From contig JBLHKS010000013.1 of the NCBI GenBank assembly GCA_047620505.1, positions 4,012-68,011 on the forward strand: a stretch of 64,000 nt of DNA, read 5' to 3'. This document shows, piece after piece, positions 52,478-60,690 of this stretch; within the stretch, counting starts at the first letter, position 1, and each line of letters starts with the position of its first letter. This DNA is from JBLHKS01 sp047620505. Lineage in GTDB: Bacteria > Verrucomicrobiota > Verrucomicrobiia > Verrucomicrobiales > DEV007. A program made the translations under genes and the position numbers. Below the pieces are notes generated by a model that saw only the letters and a list, made by a program, of their open reading frames with translations, searched no databases and had not been told where the DNA came from.

Positions 52478-53646
52478 CCACGAGCCAGCGTGATTCGCTT
52501 TTCTCTGGCGAGAAGCGGCTCAGCGCGCTCATGCAATCGCCCTTGCCTGTAAATATTCAAGAGACAACCTACGCCAACAAGAGAAACCAGAAGATGGGAA
52601 CCCCCGTAACTCACAAACGGGAGGGGAAGACCGGTGTTCGGAAGCAGCCTGGTGGTGACTCCGATATTCACGATCGCCTGGATCGAAATGCACATCACGA
52701 TGCCGACTCCTAGCAGTTTTCCGAAGCGATCCGGGGCGTGCATCGCGATTGCGAGGCCAAGAATTGTGATCGCGATGAAGCAGAAGACCACGAGCATCGT
52801 CGCGCCGACTCCAAGCTCTTCGCCGATCATCGGGAAAATGAAATCGGTGTGCGCAAACGGCATGTACATCATTTTCATCCGGCCCATGCCGAGGCCGAGG
52901 CCTTCGACGCCGCCGGAGCCGATCGCGAGCAGGGCCATCCGCTGCTGGTGGCCGGTGGTTTGCTCGTAAAGTTCGGGATGGAACAACGCGTCGACGCGCT
53001 CCATCCGGATTGGGTCGGTGGAGATGAGAAAGGCGACGACGACGATGGCGAGAATGCCGCCAACCGAGAGAAATCGCAGGCTGCTTCCGCCGATGAACAT
53101 CATGGCGGCGACGGCTCCGGAAAGCACGAGGGTAGAGCCAATGTCGACTTCGAGAATGATCAGGCCGAGGATGATCGCGGCGAAAAGGCCGGGCATGGCG
53201 AATCCGAGCCAGAATTCACCCACGTTTTCGCTGTGGCGCGCGAACCAGGCCGCGAGGAGCACGACGAGGGCGAATTTCCCGATTTCCGAAGGCTGAAACC
53301 GGAAGTCGAAGCCGAGTTCCCGAGCGCTGATCCAGCGGCTTTCTCCGTTGATTTCCAGGCCGACGTTGGGCAGGAAACAGGCGGCGAGAAGAGCGATGGC
53401 GGCGATGTAGCCGACCCAGGCGTAGCGCTTGAGGACGTGGTAGTCGACGCAGGCGGCTCCGATGCAGAGCAGAATGCCGATGGCGATCCAAAGCAGCTGG
53501 CGCCTGGCGTCAAAGTAGACGTCGTCCGCTTTCGCCTCAGCTCCCCAGACCGAGGTCGAGATGAGCATGACGAGACCGATCCCGAGGAGGGTCAGGACGG
53601 CAACGACGAGGAGATGGGCGCTGCGTTTGGCGAATTCCGAAGTCAT
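52474..53646 (-). CDS. ftsW: Cell-division peptidoglycan glycosyltransferase FtsW
   Basis: 390 residues of SEDS type with about ten helices. Typical text: YFDARRQLLWIAIGI, FRFQPSEIGKFALVVLLAAW (SEDS catalytic-loop region), LLAIGSGGVEGLGLGMGRMK, AHTDFIFPMIGEELG and LPLPFVSYGGSHLLVSLVGV (the family C-terminal signature). It polymerises lipid II at the septum with a class B PBP. Between the LysM gene (24 bases upstream) and murG (overlapping); no palindrome copy. Confidence 0.93.
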   Translation of the reverse strand: MTSEFAKRSAHLLVVAVLTLLGIGLVMLISTSVWGAEAKADDVYFDARRQLLWIAIGILLCIGAACVDYHVLKRYAWVGYIAAIALLAACFLPNVGLEINGESRWISARELGFDFRFQPSEIGKFALVVLLAAWFARHSENVGEFWLGFAMPGLFAAIILGLIILEVDIGSTLVLSGAVAAMMFIGGSSLRFLSVGGILAIVVVAFLISTDPIRMERVDALFHPELYEQTTGHQQRMALLAIGSGGVEGLGLGMGRMKMMYMPFAHTDFIFPMIGEELGVGATMLVVFCFIAITILGLAIAMHAPDRFGKLLGVGIVMCISIQAIVNIGVTTRLLPNTGLPLPFVSYGGSHLLVSLVGVGCLLNIYRQGRLHERAEPLLAREKRITLARG

Positions 53647-53670
53647 TGGAGCGAGAAATTCGATCGAAAT

Positions 53671-54747
53671 TTACGGAACGCGGAGGAGTTGACCCACTTG
53701 GAGCTGCGGGCTGTTCAAGGCGTTGACATTCAGCAGCTGCTGGACGCTGACACCGAATCTACGGGCAATTCCGTAGGCGGTGTCGCCGGTGACGACCCGA
53801 TAAGTTCGGAACATCGCAGGCGGCTGAGCTGCGGGTTGGAACTGCGGCTGACCGGATTGTTCCTGCCAGATCGAGGAGGCTGGACCGTTGGATTGCGGCT
53901 GTCTCGGCCGGCCCTGGGGCTGCTGCTGGGGCGGAAACTGCTGCTGCGGAATCGGATGAATCGGCCGAGCTCGAATCGGAGCCTGCGGGTTCTGCGGATT
54001 TTGCGGCTGAGGATGGATCTGCGTCAAACGCGGGTCAGCTGCCGGATTTGGCGAAACCGGCTGTTGCTGCTGCGGGGCCTGCGCCGGAATCGAAGTGAGG
54101 CGCTCGTGGACCGGGCGATCGGCGACGACTTCATCGAAACTTTCCGGCTCGAGCTCGGGCTGTGCGGCTGGCGGCGGCGGAGTCGTTTCGATCGGATCAA
54201 GCGTGACCTCGGCGACCGGCTCCGGATCTTCGGCGGGTGCCGGCGGAATTTCCGCGGTGGCTCCGCGGCCATCGACCACGATAATCCACTGACCATAATA
54301 AAGTTTTTCGCCCGATTTGAATCCGTTGATCTGCTCGATTTTCGCGGCGCTGGCGTTGAACATCCGCGCGACGTGCGGCAGCTGTTCGTTCAAACCGACT
54401 CGATAGCGCTTGTAGCCTTTCGCTTGGAATTCCGGATCCGGATGCTCGACCACAATCGGGCCGCGACTCTGAATTTGAGACGCTGAACTCGAACCATCCG
54501 ACGAATTTTCGACCAGGCCTGCCGCGTCCGCCGACGAAACCGGGGTATCGTCTTTTCCAAACCAGTTGAAGGCGAGAATCCCGCCAATCGCGATCACGTG
54601 CATCAAAAGCACGACGAAAAACACGCGTCCGAGACCCGCGCGAGGTCGCCTCATCGTGAAATCTTCTTCCTCGGTGATCGCCGCGGAAAATCGGACTGCT
54701 CTGGGGTGTCCGCCGCGCCGGGGAGTGCGTTTTTTGTTTCGTGTCAT
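53671..54747 (-). CDS. Membrane-anchored double-LysM protein in the division cluster
   Basis: 358 residues. A charged cytoplasmic start (MTRNKKRTPRRGGHPRAVR) leads into one helix (VFFVVLLMHVIAIGGILAF). A LysM-like unit follows (RYRVGLNEQLPHVARMFNAS ... LYYGQWIIVV), then a long Pro/Gln linker, and a clear C-terminal LysM (TYRVVTGDTAYGIARRFGVS ... LQVGQLLRVP). LysM binds peptidoglycan. Its place between murD and ftsW, same strand, argues for a role at the septum or in peptidoglycan recognition. A palindrome copy at 53732 encodes VQQLLNVN within LysM. Confidence 0.85.
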   Translation of the reverse strand: MTRNKKRTPRRGGHPRAVRFSAAITEEEDFTMRRPRAGLGRVFFVVLLMHVIAIGGILAFNWFGKDDTPVSSADAAGLVENSSDGSSSASQIQSRGPIVVEHPDPEFQAKGYKRYRVGLNEQLPHVARMFNASAAKIEQINGFKSGEKLYYGQWIIVVDGRGATAEIPPAPAEDPEPVAEVTLDPIETTPPPPAAQPELEPESFDEVVADRPVHERLTSIPAQAPQQQQPVSPNPAADPRLTQIHPQPQNPQNPQAPIRARPIHPIPQQQFPPQQQPQGRPRQPQSNGPASSIWQEQSGQPQFQPAAQPPAMFRTYRVVTGDTAYGIARRFGVSVQQLLNVNALNSPQLQVGQLLRVP

Positions 54748-54811
54748 CGAATTGAATTGTGGGAGGTTGGGAATCGAAGAATCGAGATTTATTTAAGATT
54801 ACCTAAGTATC

Positions 54812-56143
54812 CTAAAATTTCATCACGAATTTTTTAAAAACTTTTCCGCGTTCCCCGTAGCTCGAAAATTGGTCAAACGAAGACGATCCAGGCGAAAACA
54901 GCACGGTCTGACCGGAGTTCGCGAGCGCCCGCGCTTCCTCGACCGCCTTGCCCAGCTCCCCGGCGACCACGCAGTTCGCCGCGTCTTTCCACGTTTCGGC
55001 GATTCGCTCCGCCGTTTCGCCGATCAAAATCGCGTGACTCACTTTCTCCGAGATCAGCGGCGTGATTTCGGAAAAATCGAGCCCCTTTTCCTTGCCGCCA
55101 GCGATCAGCACGACCGGCTTCGGCTGACCGCGCAGACTGGATTCCATCGCGTGAAGATTCGTTGCCTTCGAATCGTTGATGAACTCGATTCCATCCACAA
55201 TTCGGACGAGTTCGCAGCGATGCTCAGGCGGCTGATAGTTCGCGAGCGCCGCCTGAACGGTTTCGGGCGAAATCTCAAATTCGGCCCCAGCTGCAAGCGC
55301 CGCCATGACGTTTTCCGCGTTGTGAGCGCCCCGAAGCTGCGTCGCGGAAAAGTCAAAAACGCGGTCCTCGCCGCGCAGAATCCACTGACCGTCAAAACCG
55401 TAGTCCGCTCCGGTTTCGAAAGCGCTGAAAGTGACCACGCGTGGCTTCAAATCGCCCAGCAGCTGCCGGTCCTCAAACTTCACGATCGCGAGGTCCGTTT
55501 CGGCCTGAAAATCGAACATTCGCAGCTTCGCCGCCCGGTAGTCGTCCATCGAATCATAACGATCGAGGTGATCCGCCGCGAAATTGAGCCAGACGCTGAC
55601 CCGAGGCCGAAATGAATCGATCGCTTCAAGCTGAAAGCTGCTCACTTCGAGCGAAATGACGTCGTAGAGCTCGCCCTCGATCACGACTTCGGAAAACGGA
55701 ATCCCGATGTTCCCAGCCGGCGTGCAGCGCAGCTTCGTGTGATCGAAAACTTCATCGATCATCTCGGTCGTCGTCGTTTTCCCGTTGGTTCCGGTGATCG
55801 CGATCACCTCCGAATCGCAGGACCGCCAGGCGAACTCGATTTCGCCGATCACCGGGATTCCACGGCTCGAAAACTGGGTCACGAGCGGTCGCCGCAGGTC
55901 GATTCCCGGGCTCTGGACGACGAGTTCGACCGCCTCCGTTTCGGCGAAATTTTCCGCCTCGGGCCCGAAAACTCCGCGCGCTTCGAGCTTCAGCAGCTGC
56001 TGGCGTGCGTCGTCGAAACGATCGACCGGTCCGCTGTCCAGCAGAACGACTTCAGCCCCTTGCTTGCGAGCCAGACGAGCAGCCGCAAGCCCGGATCGGC
56101 CTGCGCCAAGAACGGCAATTTTCTTCGGTTGAGAAGTCGACAT
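54812..56143 (-). CDS. murD: UDP-N-acetylmuramoylalanine-D-glutamate ligase
   Basis: 443 residues from the ATG at 56143 (MSTSQPKKIAVLGAGRSG). Mur ligase signatures are present: IAITGTNGKTTTTEMIDEV (P-loop), LEVSSFQLEAIDSFRP, LNFAADHLDRYDSMDDY, INDSKATNLHAMESSL and VLFSPGSSSFDQFSSY. It adds D-Glu to UDP-MurNAc-Ala in the cytoplasm. First gene of the murD-lysM-ftsW-murG run, with a divergent sigma-factor gene upstream. A palindrome copy at 55992 encodes ARQQLLKL and a half-match is at 55458. Confidence 0.95.
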   Translation of the reverse strand: MSTSQPKKIAVLGAGRSGLAAARLARKQGAEVVLLDSGPVDRFDDARQQLLKLEARGVFGPEAENFAETEAVELVVQSPGIDLRRPLVTQFSSRGIPVIGEIEFAWRSCDSEVIAITGTNGKTTTTEMIDEVFDHTKLRCTPAGNIGIPFSEVVIEGELYDVISLEVSSFQLEAIDSFRPRVSVWLNFAADHLDRYDSMDDYRAAKLRMFDFQAETDLAIVKFEDRQLLGDLKPRVVTFSAFETGADYGFDGQWILRGEDRVFDFSATQLRGAHNAENVMAALAAGAEFEISPETVQAALANYQPPEHRCELVRIVDGIEFINDSKATNLHAMESSLRGQPKPVVLIAGGKEKGLDFSEITPLISEKVSHAILIGETAERIAETWKDAANCVVAGELGKAVEEARALANSGQTVLFSPGSSSFDQFSSYGERGKVFKKFVMKF

Positions 56144-56265
56144 GGAGGGCGACGACCATAGCAGCGGTTGGTCAGGTTTCACCCTGATCGTTTGCAAAGG
56201 CCGTTGATCGCGGAAATCGTTGTTAACCTCTGGCGAGTCGCCGGCATTTGCAGGTCGAGATCTCC

Positions 56266-56805
56266 GTGGAAGCCAACGAATCAGAAAAAGACGCCGAGTT
56301 CGTCGCCCTGCTCACAGCGCATCAAACCGCGCTCAGGCTTTACGTCGGCTCGCTGCTTCCGGGCGATCCGGGCGTTGCCGACGTTGCGCAGCAGGCGAAC
56401 ACGACCATCTGGCGAAAGCGCGAGGATTTCGAGTTGGGGACGAATTTCAAGGCGTGGATTTTCAGCATCGCGCGGTTCGAGGTTCTCAATTTTCGCAAGA
56501 CCCAGGCACGGGACTCGCGGCTGGTTTTCAGCGACGAGTTGGAGGAAATGATCGCTGAGGAACTGCCTGAAATTTCGGACGATCTCGATCAACGCCAGAC
56601 GGCGCTCCGTGGCTGCCTCGAACGGCTGAAATCCGGCGATCGTGATCTGATTCAAACGCGTTATTTCGAGAAAACGCCGCTTCGCGAATACGGCGAGCGA
56701 ATTGGCCGAAGCGTGGGCGCTTTGAAAGTGACGCTTCATCGAATTCGGACAAAACTTCAGACCTGCATCGAGCGAAAACTCAGCCAAGGGGAGGAGCGCG
56801 CATGA
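56266..56805 (+). CDS. ECF-type RNA polymerase sigma factor
   Basis: 179 residues from the GTG at 56266, which has an AGG-containing stretch 9-13 bases upstream; a TTG at 56248 is the other option. Region 2 (FVALLTAHQTALRLYVGSLL, DVAQQANTTIWRKREDF, AWIFSIARFEVLNFR) and region 4 (CLERLKSGDRDLIQTRYF, GRSVGALKVTLHRIRTKL) are typical of the PVC/Rhodopirellula ECF group. The next gene, an FecR-like anti-sigma factor, overlaps by four bases (ATGA), so the two are a signalling pair. Confidence 0.88.
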   Translation: MEANESEKDAEFVALLTAHQTALRLYVGSLLPGDPGVADVAQQANTTIWRKREDFELGTNFKAWIFSIARFEVLNFRKTQARDSRLVFSDELEEMIAEELPEISDDLDQRQTALRGCLERLKSGDRDLIQTRYFEKTPLREYGERIGRSVGALKVTLHRIRTKLQTCIERKLSQGEERA

Positions 56806-58355
56806 AATCTGAGGAGCTGAATCGGCTGATCGACGAGTTGCTGGACGGCGTCTGTTCGGAGGCGGATTTCCTGCGTTTGGAGGCGGAAATGCACGTCAAC
56901 CCCGAGGCTCGAACGGCTTACTACGAACGGATGAAGCTGCACACGATTCTGCAGCTGGAAGGAGCCGAAACGAGCGCAAAAATCATCCGCTTTCCCAATT
57001 GGAGGCGGCAGCTTCCGTGGCTGATCGGCGTTGCGGCTGCGGTCATGATTTTGATCGCGGGAAGCCTCGGTTGGCGGTTAGGAAAAGGGGAGCCGCAAGC
57101 GGAAGTCGTGAGGACCGAGCCAGCAGCTGCTGGGTTCGGCGTGTTGGCGGAGCAGTCGAACGCGCTCTGGAATGGGCGCGCGCTGAAGCGGGGCGATCTC
57201 CTTCCTTCCGGCACGCTGAAACTGGAATCCGGAATTGCGCAGCTGGAGCTGTTCAGCGGCGTCACGGTGATCATCGAGGGTAGCGCAGAATTCGAGATTC
57301 GCTCAGGAATGGAAATGAGCGTCGTTTCCGGAAAAATGCGGGCGATCGTGCCGAAGCCAGCGCGCGGATTCCGCGTTCGAACGGCTTCGGGTGACGTCGT
57401 GGATCTCGGCACGGAATTCGCGATCGACGTCGGTCCTGAGCATTCGGATCTCCACGTTCTCAACGGCGAAATCGAATGGCATCCGGTTTCAAACCCGTCG
57501 CAGCGGCTTGTCGATGGCGAGTCGTTTCGTTGGTCTGCTTCGGGCGAATTGAGCGCGCTTGATTCGGCGGTCGACCAGTTTCCGGGCGTCACCGATCTGG
57601 ATGCCAAGCGAGCCGAGCGGCATGCGGCCTGGCGAGCGCACAGCGAACAAATTCGCCGAGATCCGCGGCTTCTCGGCTACTTTCCGATGCAGCTTCCAGG
57701 CGGGAAAACTCAGCAGCTGCTGGACCGATCCGGAGCCGATCAGCACGGAACGATCGTCCGAGCAAAGCGAGCAACTGACCGTTGGGACGAGCCGAATTCC
57801 GCGCTGGATTTCAGCCCGACAGGCAGCCGAGTCAGGCTGACGATCCCGGGTGAGCACACGGCCCTGACATTGCACTGCTGGGTGCGGATCGACAGCCTCG
57901 ATCGCTGGTACAATTCGTTGTTCCTGACTGACGGACACGAACTGAATGAGCCTCACTGGCAAATTATGGATGACGGTCGGCTGTTCTTTTCGGTTAAGAA
58001 ACGAAACCCGAAAAAAGGGGAGTCGGACAAGCACATCGCCTACTCGCCTCCGATCTGGACTCCGGCGTTGAGCGGGCAGTGGCTGCAGATCGCGACGGTC
58101 TACGACAGCGGCCCAGGAACGACGACCCACTACGTGAATGGACAGCAGGTGAGTCAGGACAAATTGCCGGAATCGATGGTGGTTGAGCGGGTGCAGATCG
58201 GCGCGGCTTCGATCGGAAACTGGAGCGAGCCGAAGCGCCTGGATCCGCATTTCGCCGTAAGAAATCTGAACGGCGCGATCGATGAATTCGCGATTTTCTC
58301 CGCAGCGCTGACCGCTGTCGAAATTGAGCGGCTTTACGAAATCGGAAAACCCTGA
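56802..58355 (+). CDS. FecR-like anti-sigma factor fused to a LamG domain
   Basis: 517 residues. A cytoplasmic anti-sigma N-terminus (LNRLIDELLDGVCSEADFLR) is followed by a transmembrane helix at about 70-92 (LPWLIGVAAAVMILIAGSLG) and a FecR-type beta domain at about 120-240 (GVTVIIEGSAEFEIRSGMEM, DVVDLGTEFAIDVGP). A C-terminal LamG/concanavalin-like domain occupies about 300-515 (ALTLHCWVRIDSLDRWYNSL, VNGQQVSQDKLPES, GAIDEFAIFSAAL). It probably holds its sigma factor until the outside lectin-like domain meets a sugar ligand. Palindrome copies are at 57122 and 57712. Confidence 0.82.
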   Translation: MKSEELNRLIDELLDGVCSEADFLRLEAEMHVNPEARTAYYERMKLHTILQLEGAETSAKIIRFPNWRRQLPWLIGVAAAVMILIAGSLGWRLGKGEPQAEVVRTEPAAAGFGVLAEQSNALWNGRALKRGDLLPSGTLKLESGIAQLELFSGVTVIIEGSAEFEIRSGMEMSVVSGKMRAIVPKPARGFRVRTASGDVVDLGTEFAIDVGPEHSDLHVLNGEIEWHPVSNPSQRLVDGESFRWSASGELSALDSAVDQFPGVTDLDAKRAERHAAWRAHSEQIRRDPRLLGYFPMQLPGGKTQQLLDRSGADQHGTIVRAKRATDRWDEPNSALDFSPTGSRVRLTIPGEHTALTLHCWVRIDSLDRWYNSLFLTDGHELNEPHWQIMDDGRLFFSVKKRNPKKGESDKHIAYSPPIWTPALSGQWLQIATVYDSGPGTTTHYVNGQQVSQDKLPESMVVERVQIGAASIGNWSEPKRLDPHFAVRNLNGAIDEFAIFSAALTAVEIERLYEIGKP

Positions 58356-59174
58356 CTACTCGGAATCCTCGTCCTTTTCGTCTTTTTCGGGCTGCTCATC
58401 CGGAAAGGCAGGCGCGATTTTTGGCCGTCGGAACATTTTTCGGTGCAACTCGTAAATCCGCGCGAGTTCTTCGATTGGATCTTCATGATCGTCGACTCGA
58501 ACATCGCGCGCGCGGTCGTTCATACCGCCGTAGCCCCAGCCTTCGCGAACAATGACCAGGGCCGCCGATTGCTTCCCGCGTTTGTCGCCGCCTTTTTCCT
58601 GACCAGCACGCAAAGCCGCGATCAGGCGTTCGGCAAGCAGGCCTTCGGTCTTCTCAAACGCCTCAGCCATCGCGTCGAGGACTTCCGGCCCGGCGAGCAG
58701 ATTTCCCTGAACGCTGTAGCCGTCGCCGACCTTCTGGCCTGCCCAGTCGATGCATTCGTCGCCCGTAAAAGCGGCGACTCGGCCGTGACGATCGAGAACC
58801 GCGACCTGGCGCTGAGCTTTGAGCGGATCGTGCTCGGTCATGAGCGCGATGACCTGATCCGGCACGAGCCCGATCCGCAGCAGCTGCTGGGCCATCGGTC
58901 CGTAGCGCGTGTTGGCATAAGCCTGGGTCGCGATCACCCCGGAATCCGCGCTGCCGTAGACGCAGATCGAGCCAACGGCGACGATTTTCGACTGGACGGC
59001 GACCCCCATTTCGCCGGTGTCCGGATCAATCGCGACGATCGAAAACGTGTTCGCTGGCGGGTGGCCCAAATCGTCCTCGCTGTGCAAAAAAAACGGCACC
59101 GAGTTGAGCAAAATCGTCCCGAGGAGGGCCAGGTGACGACCTGGCACGCGACTTGCTTTTCTTTTGAATCGCAT
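58356..59174 (-). CDS. DUF1028 (Ntn-hydrolase-like) protein with signal peptide
   Basis: 272 residues from the ATG at 59174 (MRFKRKASRVPGRHLALLGT), which gives a signal-peptide-like leader; the longer frame to 59303 runs into the terminator region and is rejected. The DUF1028 core begins at NTFSIVAIDPDTGEMGVAVQ and includes AVGSICVYGSADSGVIATQA and YSVQGNLLAGPEVLDAMAEA. The family has an Ntn-hydrolase fold with unknown substrate. Acidic C-terminus (PEKDEKDEDSE). A palindrome copy at 58879 encodes AQQLLRIG. It is convergent with, and directly abuts, the FecR gene. Confidence 0.8.
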   Translation of the reverse strand: MRFKRKASRVPGRHLALLGTILLNSVPFFLHSEDDLGHPPANTFSIVAIDPDTGEMGVAVQSKIVAVGSICVYGSADSGVIATQAYANTRYGPMAQQLLRIGLVPDQVIALMTEHDPLKAQRQVAVLDRHGRVAAFTGDECIDWAGQKVGDGYSVQGNLLAGPEVLDAMAEAFEKTEGLLAERLIAALRAGQEKGGDKRGKQSAALVIVREGWGYGGMNDRARDVRVDDHEDPIEELARIYELHRKMFRRPKIAPAFPDEQPEKDEKDEDSE

Positions 59175-59292
59175 CACGCAATTTACCGATAAATCGGCTT
59201 CGGATGGGTTTTTATGGAGGTTTTTTCCCGTCCGGAGCCGCATTTTTTCACGAGGACATTTTTCCCCAACAAAGCAGCGTATCGGGAAAAAC

Positions 59293-59320
59293 GAAAGCCC
59301 CACTCGGAAGCGGGGCTTTC
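59293..59320 (-). terminator. Intrinsic terminator after the prepilin gene
   Basis: GAAAGCCCC and GGGGCTTTC form a perfect 9-bp stem with a 10-base loop. Read on the minus strand it is followed by GTTTTTCCC, a U-run. It ends transcription coming from the prepilin gene (stop at 59350) before DUF1028. Confidence 0.8.
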
Positions 59321-59349
59321 ACCAAATTGGAACTGATGCAGAAGCGCTT

Positions 59350-60219
59350 TCAGTAATTGATTTTACCGCCGCTGGAATTTTGGTAATTTCGGTAGGCCTC
59401 CATGTTAACGCCATGCCAGAAAAACGAATCTTCATCGCTTCCGCTGCCGCTTCTCGGAAAATCCTTGATCTTCACCCGCTCGACATGCCCGTCCATAAAG
59501 CCAACGTGGACGAATTTTCCGTTGTAGCGCAGAGAAGCCGTCTGAATCTGGCTCCAGCCATCCGCGCCGACGCTGTTCATGTTTCCTTCTGAACCTTCCA
59601 CGATAAGCATCGTCGCGGCGTCATCAGGGTAAAGATTCTGGCGGCGAGACGAAAACTCTGGTTGAGGTTGGGTGCGCTGGATGCTGTCGGTGATCAAATC
59701 TTTATTAAGACAATAACTGTGGTTGTACATGTTCTTGTCCCGCTCATTGATGCGCACGCTCGCCGGCACTTCAAAAATGGTCTGCCTCAGGTGTTCACCG
59801 TTGTTTCCTCCGGTCGTTCCTGACGTCGTATCGTCCCCATCCCGAGTCGCAGCTTCGTCCATTGACATTTCCGTCGCTTTATCCGGATACGCCACGCCGA
59901 AAATGGTCTCGTCAAGCCAGCGGCCGCTTCCTTTTACCTCCTCGCCAGAGGCTGTATCGCTACCGCCATTTGGAAAGTAGGCTGGCGGATAGTGACCGTT
60001 ATGGTCAGTCGCATACTGGGTGAAATTGGTCAAAATGGCCACCATTTGCGGAGACGTCTTGGTCCAGATTGCGCGAGTGATCGCTTTGTTTACCACGGCG
60101 GAAATAATACTGACCAAGACCGCCATGATCAGTATCACGACGAGAAGCTCGAGCAGCGTGAATCCGCGAGAGCGGTCGGAAAATTTGGCTTTCATAAGAG
60201 TCTTTTGCTGAGGGTTCAT
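59350..60219 (-). CDS. Type II/IV prepilin-like protein with H-X9-DG C-terminus
   Basis: 289 residues; the ATG at 60195 (MKAKFSDRSRG) is a possible shorter start. The prepilin peptidase site RG|FTLLELLVVILIMAVLVS is clear, leaving a mature hydrophobic N-helix. The C-terminus has FVHVGFMDGHVERVKIKDF, the H-X9-DG region (DUF1559-like) characteristic of PVC pseudopilins, found in many copies per genome. It is probably assembled by a type II secretion or pilus machine not in this window. Followed by a strong terminator; no palindrome copy. Confidence 0.85.
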   Translation of the reverse strand: MNPQQKTLMKAKFSDRSRGFTLLELLVVILIMAVLVSIISAVVNKAITRAIWTKTSPQMVAILTNFTQYATDHNGHYPPAYFPNGGSDTASGEEVKGSGRWLDETIFGVAYPDKATEMSMDEAATRDGDDTTSGTTGGNNGEHLRQTIFEVPASVRINERDKNMYNHSYCLNKDLITDSIQRTQPQPEFSSRRQNLYPDDAATMLIVEGSEGNMNSVGADGWSQIQTASLRYNGKFVHVGFMDGHVERVKIKDFPRSGSGSDEDSFFWHGVNMEAYRNYQNSSGGKINY

Positions 60220-60690
60220 CTCACTGAGGTGTAGGGAAAATGTAGTTACATGGTATGGATCGACGGACGGCTAGTCAAGCCTCAGATTTTGCTCTTGGCC
60301 GGAATCTTTTAGCAATCTGAGATCACCGCCACGCCGCCAAAGAGAATCGAAGCCACTTTTCTCGGCCAAATTCTCCCGGAAAATCCGGGGAATTCTCAAT
60401 TTCAACCTGTCCAATCTTGTGATTTTCGATAATTTTTGCGATTATTCTAAATTTTAAGTTGCGGAAATTATAGAAAACGTAATAATGGCTATGCGATCCA
60501 GGCACGGACCCCAGAATCCAATTCCGATCCCCTTCTTTAGAAAAAGTCTTCGAATCGCCTGTTCGCCATATTTTTTACTTCGCTCCTGAGTGAGTTGAGT
60601 TGGGGACGTAACCCTCGGGTCGCCAAAAGCGGCTCGGGGGTTCACTCTTTATAAACCATCGGTTCGAGCGAATGCCGAGTTTGAGATTTC
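60220..60690. other. 471-bp gene-free region upstream of the prepilin gene
   Basis: No convincing gene is present. The part around 60400-60480 is AT-rich and may hold the minus-strand promoter and a long leader for the prepilin. An 8-bp inverted repeat CTCAGATT...AATCTGAG (60281-60288 and 60314-60321) with a 25-base loop lies near the prepilin start. No tRNA cloverleaf was found. Confidence 0.35.

Noticed and set aside
52738..54486. 582-codon plus-strand frame over ftsW and the LysM gene
   Set aside because: Composition is a mirror of the real genes (Arg/Leu runs), no domain, no start context.
60630..60680. GGTTCGAGC resembling a tRNA T-arm
   Set aside because: No matching acceptor, D-arm or anticodon stem around it.
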